From Bacteroidales bacterium (GTDB lineage Bacteria; Bacteroidota; Bacteroidia; Bacteroidales; UBA1402), in the NCBI GenBank assembly GCA_017380635.1, contig JAFODP010000002.1, forward strand, positions 124,001 to 188,000: a stretch of DNA of 64,000 bases, read 5' to 3'. The stretch's first letter is position 1; the number at the start of each line of letters is the position of its first letter. Both the position numbers and the translations under genes were made by a program. The notes under the pieces were generated by a model. It was not told the origin of the DNA. It made no database searches and was given only the letters and a program-made list of their open reading frames with translations. Shown here in pieces: positions 48,001 to 55,973 of this stretch.

Positions 48001-50512
48001 AGGTGTTCCTACCAAATTGCCCAAACTTGGTTTTAGTATGCAGGATCACGATTTCGTTTGTTGGGCCTTGTCTCCCAATGGAGGTGAAATTACATATGCC
48101 GACGAAGCCTACATTACAGCCACGGGCGATATGACGCTTTATGCCATATGGAATTGGTATTATATTAACACGGGCTCTGAAAGCGGGCATCTTTATGTAG
48201 ATTTGGGTTTGCCTAGCGGTATAAAATGGGCTTCCTATAATCTGGGTTCCGCAGAACCTTATCCAAGTAATGCCGATTATGGCAATTATTATGCTTGGGG
48301 TGAAATCTCTCCCAAAAACGATTATTCTTGGGAAACTTATCAACATGGTACGCAGAACGCTTTGTTCAAGTATACCACTTCGCCCGACTATGATGCTGAT
48401 GGTTATTACGATGGTAGAACCCAATTGAGTGCCTCCGACGATGCCGCGCATGCCGCATGGGGCGGAAATTGGCGAATGCCTACCAGAGAGGAAATGAACG
48501 AATTGAAACAACATTGTACATGGATTGAAACTACCTTGGATGGTGCAAAGGGCTATCGCGTAAAAGGTCCTAATGGCAGAAGTATTTTCTTGCCGGCAGC
48601 CGGCGCGATAGATGGCCAAAGTGCGATTCACACCGGTGTAGGTGGCTCGTATTGGACTAGTACACTTAATGAATCGCCCAATTATGGTGCTATTTGTTGC
48701 GATTTTGGTTCTTCTGTGGGGCTCTATTACAGCTCTCGTGATTTTGGATATTCGGTGCGTCCCGTTTTATCGGACAAAGCGCCTGCCGAGTTTCATTCCA
48801 TCCAGTTTAATCCTAATGGCGGCAGTGGACGCATGGAACCGCTGGTGGTAGAACAAGGTTTTTATGCATCTTTGCCGGTTTGTACTTTTACGCATGCCAA
48901 TTCATCTGTTACTTTCAAGGAATGGAACACCCAGGCTGATGGCCAAGGTATTTCTTATGCAAATACCACTACCATAGAGCCTTACCAGGACATGACTCTT
49001 TATGCGCAATGGGCTACGCCCGAAGTTACTGTTTCTGTGTCGGGTAATTACAATGGCTACGATTATGTCGATTTGGGTTTGCCCAGCGGAACCATGTGGG
49101 CAACTAGCAATTTGGGATCTTCTGCGCCAGAATCTTATGGCAACTACTACATGTGGGGCGATACTCGCCCGGTCGATGTTAATGGCGGTTCCTATACGGC
49201 GGGTTTGGACAATTATCCCTATTACAAAGATGGAAGATATACCAAGTACTTGATGTATCAACCTGAATCGGGAGGTAATATCGACAAGAAGATGAAGCTT
49301 ACCAGCGGAGACGATGCGGCCCATATGACCATGCGTGGCCACTGGCGTATGCCCGATCTTGACGATATCGAGGAATTGCTCAACAATTGTACACGCCAAT
49401 ATACCAGCATCAATGGGGTGAATGGACTGATGTTTATAGGCCCCAATGGCAATAGCGTTTTCTTTCCCTGCACCGGCTGCTATATCGATGGTAGAAATAA
49501 TTTTGCCGGCACCACCGGCGATTATTGGACATCTCTCGCATATTACGATAATGGAGCAGCGGAAGCCGTTTATATGACGGTGCGATATCAGGAAACCGGA
49601 GAAACATCCATACTTACCAACAACCGAGCTCAGGCTCGTCCCATTCGTGCCGTTTATCGCGCAGAAGAAACCGTGGTTGACGAATTTACCGTTACTTATT
49701 TTGCCAATGGCGGCGTAGATGATTATAATGGCGATATTTTTTGGCAAGACTTTGCGGCCGAAGAAATGAAAGCCTTGGTAGATATTGATGCCAATGATGC
49801 TTCGCCTTTGTTCCAACGCGATGGCCATGCTTTTGCCGGATGGAACACTCAGCCCGATGGTTCCGGTACTTATTATGCGGGCGGTAGCGAAGTGGCGCTC
49901 TTTCGCAATGTGGTGCTCTATGCGCAGTGGATTCCCGTCAGTGGCAAGTTGAGTTCATATTATTACGTGGATCTTGGTCTGCCCAGCGGCATTAAGTGGG
50001 CCGCATACAACGTGGGTACAGATTCTCCCTACGAATACGGCGATTACTTCGCCTGGGGCGAAACGACTCCGAAAACGGAATACTCGTGGAATACGTATAA
50101 GTATGGTGCCGATAGTATTCCTACCAAATACAATAGTACCGATGGTTTGGTAAGTCTCGAAGCTTCCGACGATGCCGCTCGCGCCAATTGGAAACGTACT
50201 TGGCGCATGCCAACCCAAGCTGAACAAGAAGAATTAATAAACAACTGTACTTGGACTTGGACTACTCAAAACGGAGTAAATGGATACACAGTGACAAGCA
50301 AAACCAACGGAAACAGCATTTTCCTGCCGGCGGCCGGCTACCGCGATGGCACTTCTGTCAGCTATGTCGGCTTGTACGGCAACTATTGGTCGAGTTCACT
50401 CAACGAGAGCATTCCGGACATCGCGTACTACTTGTACTTCTATTCGGGCAATGTGTACTTGTACAACTACTATCGCAACTACGGTCGCACGGTTCGCGCA
50501 GTCTGCCCCTAA
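45059..50512 (+). CDS. Giant lipoprotein with six FISUMP-type and four InlB-type repeats
   Basis: An 1817-residue lipoprotein (LFTACIE lipobox, Cys near residue 20; ATG 45059 or 45065). An Fn3-like stretch (~25-130) is followed by six ~160-residue copies of the Fibrobacter paralogous (FISUMP) domain, each with YVDLGL...WA..NVG, DDAA, W.MP and SVRAV or similar. They begin near bases 45469, 46211, 47349, 48194, 49064 and 49964. InlB-type B-repeats (ending FYAQWK, LYAIWN, LYAQWA, LYAQWI) separate copies 1-2, 3-4, 4-5 and 5-6. A different ~130-residue domain (~residues 585-745) sits between copies 2 and 3. Surface display and adhesion or glycan binding are inferred. The stop abuts the dispersed repeat at 50513. 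Confidence 0.88.
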   Translation: MNMLKRIPILLLVAALFTACIEPQTEVMQSFDSSVSSMTQNSVVLTCNIHITDASQYESLEYGVFYSDVKSNVQQHQKVKRVKGTSLSSGKFKVTLKNLSPGKTYYYNVWLCTNGKNYTFGQVKSFSTNAAAENGHDYVDLGLSVMWATVNVGDNDYFAWGEVTPKDVYSEENYSLETIGEFLPLSKDAARYQWGGRWRMPKSDEWAELVDMCEWHYLSDGIWQVTGPSGKSILLQSPGFYEQDGIYEAGSAAYYWANQVYDIDGPVAYAFGRDYSGNLGFYAMPGYRGLNIRPVFKNEGAYVVSYDANGGEGYMPEQINAGNDTYVMEENLFTRENHTFIGWNTQADGSGESLQPGEWYGFADDITFYAQWKRESSGSDNGYSYVDMGLSVMWATCNVGASVPEQYGLHYSWGETYPKDSYDWSFYTYGNNYDALTKYCNNDYYGYNGFVDNIMQLEAQDDAATHVMGENWRTPTYDEMRELIDQCSWYWTDRNGVYGYEVTSPHTGNSIFLPAAGYYNGTSFNQSQSVGNYWTSSVYESNPANAHMLKFGHYEVTTDRFYRYYGESVRAVYVGEGPKEDGNPKDIRGTYTAQGQVYTTDDGTATATWIVEVTQDATDANCYYFKNLGAFDQILGAGDIALVAYYDAAGNYYRIPTKQYIGSTSKYAVFIEAMNVVDGNLQSFANEDLIVTFDENGDMHLNHALAVTGYNDPDGIVYAGYFGYAYDFSIKKGGNADTPGTDPDTPETPSYELSVSGSENGFNYVDLGLPSGLKWATCNVGAGTDPTATGCYFAWAETEEKIDEGGFTWDNYKYGNPTSGFSKYNASDMLNVLDLSDDAANVHMGGKWRMPTLNDMNELLEYCTWTWVQREGAFNGYDVTGPNGNSMFLPAAGYYDADNHYIHNTHGLYWTSFLSEDRVAFHLNFGVGEGVTMVVGDRFYGRSVRGVFSDDANQNPDASYATIYFNANDAEGSMSSMQVEIGVPTKLPKLGFSMQDHDFVCWALSPNGGEITYADEAYITATGDMTLYAIWNWYYINTGSESGHLYVDLGLPSGIKWASYNLGSAEPYPSNADYGNYYAWGEISPKNDYSWETYQHGTQNALFKYTTSPDYDADGYYDGRTQLSASDDAAHAAWGGNWRMPTREEMNELKQHCTWIETTLDGAKGYRVKGPNGRSIFLPAAGAIDGQSAIHTGVGGSYWTSTLNESPNYGAICCDFGSSVGLYYSSRDFGYSVRPVLSDKAPAEFHSIQFNPNGGSGRMEPLVVEQGFYASLPVCTFTHANSSVTFKEWNTQADGQGISYANTTTIEPYQDMTLYAQWATPEVTVSVSGNYNGYDYVDLGLPSGTMWATSNLGSSAPESYGNYYMWGDTRPVDVNGGSYTAGLDNYPYYKDGRYTKYLMYQPESGGNIDKKMKLTSGDDAAHMTMRGHWRMPDLDDIEELLNNCTRQYTSINGVNGLMFIGPNGNSVFFPCTGCYIDGRNNFAGTTGDYWTSLAYYDNGAAEAVYMTVRYQETGETSILTNNRAQARPIRAVYRAEETVVDEFTVTYFANGGVDDYNGDIFWQDFAAEEMKALVDIDANDASPLFQRDGHAFAGWNTQPDGSGTYYAGGSEVALFRNVVLYAQWIPVSGKLSSYYYVDLGLPSGIKWAAYNVGTDSPYEYGDYFAWGETTPKTEYSWNTYKYGADSIPTKYNSTDGLVSLEASDDAARANWKRTWRMPTQAEQEELINNCTWTWTTQNGVNGYTVTSKTNGNSIFLPAAGYRDGTSVSYVGLYGNYWSSSLNESIPDIAYYLYFYSGNVYLYNYYRNYGRTVRAVCP
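45469..50509 (+). repeat. Six tandem coding repeats of the FISUMP domain
   Basis: Six divergent copies of ~480-500 bp. Recurring protein blocks are YVDLGLPSG, FAWGE, DDAA, WRMPT, CTWxW, GNSIFLPAAGY, YW(T/S)S and RAV. Copies 1 and 2 have YVDLGLSVMWAT in place of LPSGxxWA and form a subgroup. Confidence 0.85.
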
Positions 50513-50702
50513 TTCCAAAATTGTATAGCGCGCGATCTGCCGCGCCCGCTGCGGCTCATCCTCGGTCACGTACTTCAGTACGCTCCCATCGTCTTCGCCT
50601 TGTAGCCGCGACATCTCACGCACTCTCCAATTTTGGTTCCAAGTCTGTATAGCGCGCAATCTGCCGCGCCCGCTGCGGCTCATCCTCGGTCACGTACTTG
50701 AG
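50513..50702 (+). repeat. Second locus of the 67-bp dispersed repeat
   Basis: Copy 1 at about 50513-50635 (full-length, with the tail AGTACGCTCCCATCGTC) and copy 2 at about 50637-50702. The core CTGCCGCGCCCGCTGCGGCTC and CCTCGGTCACGTACTT matches the repeat after pfp. It starts right after the stop codon of the giant lipoprotein gene. Confidence 0.9.
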
Positions 50703-50741
50703 CAGAAATGCTGTTTTGAACAACTGCCACCAAACTCGAGA

Positions 50742-50821
50742 GCCAATCCCGAGCGAAGGCGGAGGGATTGGCGGAAAATCGGCAAAGCGCAACAGACGCG
50801 AGCGAAGGCGCAGGGATTGGC
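50742..50821. repeat. Short hairpin and direct repeat pair
   Basis: A 9-bp perfect stem (50742-50750 with 50764-50772) and two 22-base direct copies (50751-50772, 50800-50821; one mismatch) of GAGCGAAGGCGGAGGGATTGG-type sequence. No T-run, so it is not an obvious terminator. Confidence 0.75.
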
Positions 50822-50840
50822 AAGCAGCGCAATAGTTTTT

Positions 50841-52535
50841 TTACCAGAAATAAGTGAAACCGAAGCTAAGGAATTCTTTCAACTGAATGAGTTTTTTTCC
50901 TTCGCCACGCTTGAACTCACGGTCGTTGAGTTTGGTGTGGATAAAGAGCTGCGTGCTCAGATATTGGTTTACCTTGAAGTTGATGGTATTCTTCCATTCC
51001 GTATCAATGTAGCTGAAATCGGAATAGTAGTACAAGTAAGAGTTACCCGAAATGTCCTCGCTCAATTTCCAGTCGTAGTTGGCTGTCACCTTGAAACCGA
51101 ATTCATGACCGATACGCTTGCCCGGGTCGATACCATAGCTGGACGGACTGAAGTTGATAGTGTCCATCAGGAAGTTCATACGATAGGTGAGAGGTGTCAT
51201 CAACACAGACAGTTTGTGCTTGCCATTCTGACTGTTTTTCTTGAAGTCCATACCGACAGAAACGAAGAGCTTCGCCGGCGAGAGCAAGGCGCTTTTCGGC
51301 GTGTAAGTGTTGGTCTGGTAGTTGGTGAGCGTCTGCGTAATAAATTCAGCCTGAGCAGAATAGTACCAATTTTTTACCGCCTTGATACCCAGTTTTGAAC
51401 TTAATTGCAATTGGTCGGTGCTGATGTTGTAACCACGCAGCGTATCGGCTTCGTTGCTATTGACGCCCACTTTCCAGTCGACGAAATTGTCAAACTGAAT
51501 GTTCTTTTTATCGTCGTAATTGGCTTTCCAATAAATAGATGCCAAGCCGGACATATTGCTTTCGCCCCCGCTCGACCAGTTTTTCGAAATGTAGGTTTGC
51601 GTCATCTGAGCGGTCATGCGGCCACGGAATTTCCAATAGGTATATTCGGGACGGATTTGATGCACCGTTTGACGCACCGGATTGATGTTCAGCGTTGGCA
51701 TAGATTCAATCTGCATCGGCTTTTTGGCTTCGAGCAAGATTTCAATGCGTTCGTATTCAGGGATATCGTTGCTGCAATATTCAAACTGATAAAGATGTTC
51801 TCTTTCCAACTGACGCATCAACTGACTGCGGAGTTTTTTGGTGTAATCGTCGTTGGGAATGCTATGGCGATGTTTCGGCAAGTGCCAATGGTCTTTGTCT
51901 TCGATTCGGCCAATCTTGCATTCGGGTATGTCCATCTTCTCTTTGAACGAGTTGAAAACCAGCGGCATAAACAAAGGATTGGCGGCCGGATATTCGTAAT
52001 CGATGCTGTCGGGAAGTTGGGCGGCTCTAGGGCGAACGCGCGTCTTCATCAAATCGTAACGACGATAGTAACGCATGATGTCGCTCGGTTCGCGCGAACC
52101 GCTGTAAGGCAATATCTGTGAGGCCAGAACGTTCAAGATAGAATCGTTCTGAAAAATCTGTTTTTCGAGTGCTTGGGTGAATTGCAACTGACTTTCCGGA
52201 AGATGATAACGGTTTTCTTCGCGCATCAAACTATCGAGTATCGCCACACTGTCAATGCGGGCAATGCTGTCGATGTGGGCTGAATTCACGGGAAGCGTGG
52301 TGGTTGTGGGCAGGCTTTCAGCGATGGTGGCCGCTTTGTCTTCCTCCTTGGAAACAGCCGTGTTAACATCCTCTAAATTTTCTTTGGGAGTTTCTTTGGA
52401 TGCATCAGAAGGATCGGGAGACGACATGGATTGCGTATAGGCTCTGAACAACTCGGATGCACTGTGTTGAGCGAAACTTTCCATACAGAAAAGAATCGCT
52501 AAAAAACTTACTATCAAGACTTTTGTTTTTCGCAT
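50841..52535 (-). CDS. DUF3078-type outer membrane beta-barrel protein
   Basis: A 564-residue exported protein. Signal peptide (VLIVSFLAILFCMESFAQ), a low-complexity N-terminal segment, a helical middle with KKLRSQLMRQLEREHLYQFE, and a C-terminal ~280-residue beta-rich domain with the DUF3078-type start YISKNWSSGGESNMSGLAS, FDNFVDWKVGVNSNE and an end in FGFTYFW. Probably an outer membrane barrel of unknown cargo. It diverges from yidC; each has a -7 element in the 96-base gap. Confidence 0.82.
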   Translation of the reverse strand: MRKTKVLIVSFLAILFCMESFAQHSASELFRAYTQSMSSPDPSDASKETPKENLEDVNTAVSKEEDKAATIAESLPTTTTLPVNSAHIDSIARIDSVAILDSLMREENRYHLPESQLQFTQALEKQIFQNDSILNVLASQILPYSGSREPSDIMRYYRRYDLMKTRVRPRAAQLPDSIDYEYPAANPLFMPLVFNSFKEKMDIPECKIGRIEDKDHWHLPKHRHSIPNDDYTKKLRSQLMRQLEREHLYQFEYCSNDIPEYERIEILLEAKKPMQIESMPTLNINPVRQTVHQIRPEYTYWKFRGRMTAQMTQTYISKNWSSGGESNMSGLASIYWKANYDDKKNIQFDNFVDWKVGVNSNEADTLRGYNISTDQLQLSSKLGIKAVKNWYYSAQAEFITQTLTNYQTNTYTPKSALLSPAKLFVSVGMDFKKNSQNGKHKLSVLMTPLTYRMNFLMDTINFSPSSYGIDPGKRIGHEFGFKVTANYDWKLSEDISGNSYLYYYSDFSYIDTEWKNTINFKVNQYLSTQLFIHTKLNDREFKRGEGKKLIQLKEFLSFGFTYFW

Positions 52536-52556
52536 AACTTGGCCTCAAAATTTGTG

Positions 52557-52564
52557 CAAAGATA
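52557..52564 (-). promoter_or_regulatory. Promoter -7 element of the DUF3078 gene
   Basis: Reads TATCTTTG on the minus strand, 22 bases from the ATG. Confidence 0.5.
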
Positions 52565-52588
52565 ATGCTTTTCCATGGAAAAAATTAC

Positions 52589-52596
52589 TAACTTTG
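52589..52596 (+). promoter_or_regulatory. Promoter -7 element of the yidC-rnf operon
   Basis: TAACTTTG matches TAnnTTTG and lies 36 bases before the yidC ATG. No exact -33 TTTG. Confidence 0.5.
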
Positions 52597-52631
52597 CGGC
52601 TTAAAAAGATTTTAACAAAAATTACATAAAT

Positions 52632-54521
52632 ATGGATAGACAAACAGTCATAGGATTTATTCTCATTTTCCTTATTTTGATGGGATCGTATTTCTTCAAC
52701 AAGCCTACGGCGGCCCAGTTGGAAGAAGCTCGCAGACAAGATTCCATCGCCATGATTCAAGCAGAATTGGCGCGTCAGGAAGCATTGGTGCGCGAAGCCA
52801 TGGAACAACAAAACTTGCATCAACTCGATGCGCAACAACAAGAAAATCTGGACATTCAACTCAACAAGCAGTTTGGCGCTTACGCTGCCTTGGTGAAAGG
52901 CGAAAACCAGCATTACACTTTCGAAAACGATTTGATGGAATTGACGATGGCTTCCAAAGGAGGTCGTATTGCTTCGGTTCGTCTGAAAGATTATGTTACC
53001 GGCGATTCGCTTCCTTTGATTCTTTTCGACGAAGAAACTTCTGAATTTGCCATGACGCTGATTACCCACGAAAGCCGTGTGGTAAGAACCTCCGATTTGT
53101 TTTTCGAAAAAGTGGAAAGTGCTAATCCGATGGAATTTATCTTCCGTCTGAATGTGGCCGACAACAACTATTTGGATTTCGTGTACACCTTGCAGCCCGA
53201 CAACTACATGATGAACTTCGATGTTAGAGGTCAAGGTTTGGAAAATATGCTTTCTATGGGCACCAACAGCATCGATATCGATTGGAACGTGAAAATGCGC
53301 GCTCAGGAAAGAGGCCGTAAGTTTGCCAATCGTTACGCTATGTTGCAGTACAAATACGAAGGCGACGATGTGGAAAAACTGAGCGAAGCCAAAGATTCTC
53401 ACAAAGATATCAGCAGCCGATTGTCTTGGGTGGCTTTCAAGGATCAGTTCTTTGCCGCTGTGTTTATCAACAAGGATGGTTTTTCTTCCAACGAACTCAG
53501 TTCGCAGATGGAAAGCGAACAATCTCCCTACATCAAGAGCTATATGATGCGTTCGCAGGCTGCGTTCAATATGCGTGGCGATCGCGAAGCTAATTTTCAA
53601 TTCTATTTCGGTCCCAGCAAATACGACATTCTGAAATCTTACGATAAGGGTGTGGATAAGGAAGCTCGTCTGGAACTCGATCGTTTGGTGCCGCTGGGTG
53701 GTAACATTATCCGTTGGGTGAGCACTTGGTTGGTATTGCCCATGTTTAAATTCTTCGGTAAGTTTATCGGCAACGCCGGTATCATCATTATGTTGATGAC
53801 GCTATGTATCAAGATTTTGATTTTCCCGCTTACCTATAAATCTTTGATGTCGTCTACCAAAACGCGTCTGCTTAAACCGCAGATCGATGCCATCAATGCC
53901 AAATATCCTGGCGATAGCAAAGCGGCCGAACGTTCGCAAGCTACCATGGATCTGTATAAAAAGGCCGGTGTGAATCCTATGGGTGGTTGTGTGCCGATGT
54001 TGTTGCAGTTCCCCGTGCTTATCGCCATGTTCTGGTTCTTCCCGGCTTCTATCGAATTGCGTCAGGAAAGTTTCCTTTGGGCACAAGACCTCTCTACCTA
54101 CGATGCCATTATTTCGTGGAAAGCGCATATTCCCCTTATCAGCGGATTGTTGGGCAACCATATCTCGCTCTTCTGTTTGTTGATGACGGTAACCAATATC
54201 CTCAGCACCAAGATTTCTTCGGCCGGTACCGATAACAGTATGCCGGGCATGAAGATGATGATGTATATGATGCCGGTGATGTTCTTGTTCATTTTCAACC
54301 AATATGCTGCCGGTTTGAGTTTCTACTATTTCTTCTCGTCTTTGCTTACCATTGCGCAGACTTATCTTTTCCGTTTGTTTATCAACGAAGACAAGATTAA
54401 GGCTCAGATGGTGATCAATCAGAACAAACCTGTGAAGAAATCGGCTTTCCAGCAACGTTTGGAAGAAGCGCAGAAATATCAGCGTGAACAAGCTAAATTG
54501 CAGGCTAAGAAACGTAAATAA
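52632..54521 (+). CDS. yidC: Membrane protein insertase YidC
   Basis: A 629-residue YidC/Oxa1 insertase of the Bacteroidetes/Gram-negative type. An N-terminal membrane anchor (IGFILIFLILMGSYFF) precedes a large periplasmic beta-domain (~90-340) and the conserved C-terminal insertase core: KILIFPLTYKSLMSSTKTR, YKKAGVNPMGGCVPMLLQFP and MMMYMMPVMFLFIFNQYAAG. A charged, Lys-rich cytoplasmic tail follows. Its stop overlaps the next start by one base, coupling it to rseC and the rnf genes, whose membrane products it may help insert. Confidence 0.96.
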   Translation: MDRQTVIGFILIFLILMGSYFFNKPTAAQLEEARRQDSIAMIQAELARQEALVREAMEQQNLHQLDAQQQENLDIQLNKQFGAYAALVKGENQHYTFENDLMELTMASKGGRIASVRLKDYVTGDSLPLILFDEETSEFAMTLITHESRVVRTSDLFFEKVESANPMEFIFRLNVADNNYLDFVYTLQPDNYMMNFDVRGQGLENMLSMGTNSIDIDWNVKMRAQERGRKFANRYAMLQYKYEGDDVEKLSEAKDSHKDISSRLSWVAFKDQFFAAVFINKDGFSSNELSSQMESEQSPYIKSYMMRSQAAFNMRGDREANFQFYFGPSKYDILKSYDKGVDKEARLELDRLVPLGGNIIRWVSTWLVLPMFKFFGKFIGNAGIIIMLMTLCIKILIFPLTYKSLMSSTKTRLLKPQIDAINAKYPGDSKAAERSQATMDLYKKAGVNPMGGCVPMLLQFPVLIAMFWFFPASIELRQESFLWAQDLSTYDAIISWKAHIPLISGLLGNHISLFCLLMTVTNILSTKISSAGTDNSMPGMKMMMYMMPVMFLFIFNQYAAGLSFYYFFSSLLTIAQTYLFRLFINEDKIKAQMVINQNKPVKKSAFQQRLEEAQKYQREQAKLQAKKRK

Positions 54522-54961
54522 TGGACAAAATCAGCCATATAGGAATTGTAGAAGAAATCAAGGGACAGGCGGTGCAAGTGCGTATTCAGCAGGCATCAGC
54601 CTGTGACTTGTGTCATGCCAAATCGATTTGTTCGTCGGCCGATACCAAGGAAAAGTTTATCGAGCTGAAAGCGCCCGTCGGATCGGTGGCTGTCGGTGAC
54701 AAGGTGATGGTGGAAGGCTCCGCTTCGATGGGCATGAAGGCGGTGTTCCTGGCTTACGTCTTGCCGTTGATTCTCCTGGTTTTGGCAATGGTGATTTGTT
54801 TGGCTTGGATTGCTCCCGGCAATGAGTTGCTGGCCGCGCTCGCTTCGCTCGCGACGCTCATCCCTTACGCTCTGATTATCTACGCTTTGCGTCATAAATT
54901 AACGCGTGAATTCCGTTTCGAGCTCCGCTCTCTGTTGTCTCACGAAGAGAGGCAGGAGTAG
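54521..54961 (+). CDS. rseC: RseC-family protein
   Basis: A 146-residue RseC/MucC-type membrane protein. The N-terminal domain carries the family's Cys set (ASACDLCHAKSICSSAD), followed by VAVGDKVMVEG and two membrane helices (about 80-135). RseC is associated with the reduction of SoxR and with Rnf/Rsx complexes; in Bacteroidetes it precedes rnfB, as here. Four Cys residues suggest metal or Fe-S binding. Start overlaps the yidC stop; gap to rnfB 48 bases. Confidence 0.92.
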   Translation: MDKISHIGIVEEIKGQAVQVRIQQASACDLCHAKSICSSADTKEKFIELKAPVGSVAVGDKVMVEGSASMGMKAVFLAYVLPLILLVLAMVICLAWIAPGNELLAALASLATLIPYALIIYALRHKLTREFRFELRSLLSHEERQE

Positions 54962-55009
54962 GGCTTTAATTATTTGATAGAGATTACACTAACTGAATTA
55001 TTAATAATT

Positions 55010-55957
55010 ATGAATGCGATTGTAATTGCACTGATTGTGTTGGGAAGCATCGGTTTGCTTCTCGCCTTGGTTTTGTTTTTGGCAGCCAAGGCCTTTTATG
55101 TGGAAGAAGATCCTCGCATCGATCAGGTTCAAGAAGTTTTGCCTGGTGCCAATTGTGGCGGTTGCGGTTATCCCGGTTGTAGGGGCTTTGCCGAAGCCTG
55201 CGTCAAGAGCAGCAGTTTGGACTCTATGCTTTGCCCCGTGGGTGGAGCAGAAACCATGAGCAAGATTGGTGAAATCCTGGGTATGGCTTCCGTCGCTGCA
55301 GCTCCTAAGGTGGCTGTGTTGCGTTGTAACGGCTCTTGTGCCAATCGTCCTAAAGTGAATCACTACGACAGCGCTTCGTCTTGTGCGGTGGCTGCTGCTC
55401 TGTATGGTGGTGAAACTGCTTGTAGCTACGGCTGCTTGGGAATGGGCGACTGCGTGGATGTTTGTCAATTCGGCGCTTTGGCTATCAATCCTGAAACCGG
55501 ATTGCCCGAAATCGACGAAGAAAAATGTACCGCATGTGGTGCTTGTGTGAAAGCTTGTCCCAAAATGTTGCTTGAATTGCGCAACAAGGGTCCCAAGTCG
55601 AGAAGAATTTACGTGGCTTGTCGCAATCACGACAAGGGTGCCGTGGCCAAGAAGGCTTGTGCCGCTGCTTGTATCGGTTGCTCTAAGTGTCAGAAAGTGT
55701 GTGAATTCGAAGCTATCACCATGGACAACAACGTGGCATACATCGATTACAACAAGTGTCGTTTGTGTCGTAAGTGCGAAGAAGCTTGTCCCACCGGTGC
55801 CATCCATGCTTTGAACTTCCCGCCTCGCAAGCCCAAGGCTGAAAAGCCCGCTGCCGAAGCTACTGCCAAGCCTGTGACACCCAAGGTAGTAAAAGCTGAA
55901 GCTGCTCCTGCCGAAGCTCCCAAGGCTGCCGAAACTGAAACTCCAAAAGCTGAATAA
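55010..55957 (+). CDS. rnfB: Rnf complex subunit B (Fe-S ferredoxin-type)
   Basis: A 315-residue electron-transfer subunit. One N-terminal membrane helix (IVIALIVLGSIGLLLALVLF), a 4Fe-4S motif of the RnfB type (NCGGCGYPGCRGFAEAC), then four ferredoxin-like clusters: CLGMGDCVDVCQFGAL, CTACGACVKACPK, CIGCSKCQKVCEFEAI and CRLCRKCEEACPTGAI. An Ala/Pro/Lys-rich C-terminal tail follows. The ATG at 55010 is chosen; it starts the membrane anchor. Receives electrons from ferredoxin and passes them to RnfC. Confidence 0.95.
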   Translation: MNAIVIALIVLGSIGLLLALVLFLAAKAFYVEEDPRIDQVQEVLPGANCGGCGYPGCRGFAEACVKSSSLDSMLCPVGGAETMSKIGEILGMASVAAAPKVAVLRCNGSCANRPKVNHYDSASSCAVAAALYGGETACSYGCLGMGDCVDVCQFGALAINPETGLPEIDEEKCTACGACVKACPKMLLELRNKGPKSRRIYVACRNHDKGAVAKKACAAACIGCSKCQKVCEFEAITMDNNVAYIDYNKCRLCRKCEEACPTGAIHALNFPPRKPKAEKPAAEATAKPVTPKVVKAEAAPAEAPKAAETETPKAE

Positions 55958-55973
55958 TTAAAACATTACCATA

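Larger units (their letters stand above)
50513..50840. other. 328-base convergent intergenic region
   Basis: Fully accounted for by the dispersed repeat copies (50513-50702) and the short hairpin/direct repeats (50742-50821). No gene and no clear classical terminator are seen between the giant lipoprotein gene and the DUF3078 gene. Confidence 0.7.

Noticed and set aside
46664-48631. A 655-residue antisense frame under the giant lipoprotein gene (and a 518-residue one at 45086-46642)
   Set aside because: They are mirrors of the repeat-rich plus-strand gene, with no signal peptide or recognisable family.
50600-50660. tRNA-like sequence (GGTTCCAAGTC) in the repeat region
   Set aside because: The acceptor, D and anticodon arms are absent; it is part of the dispersed repeat.
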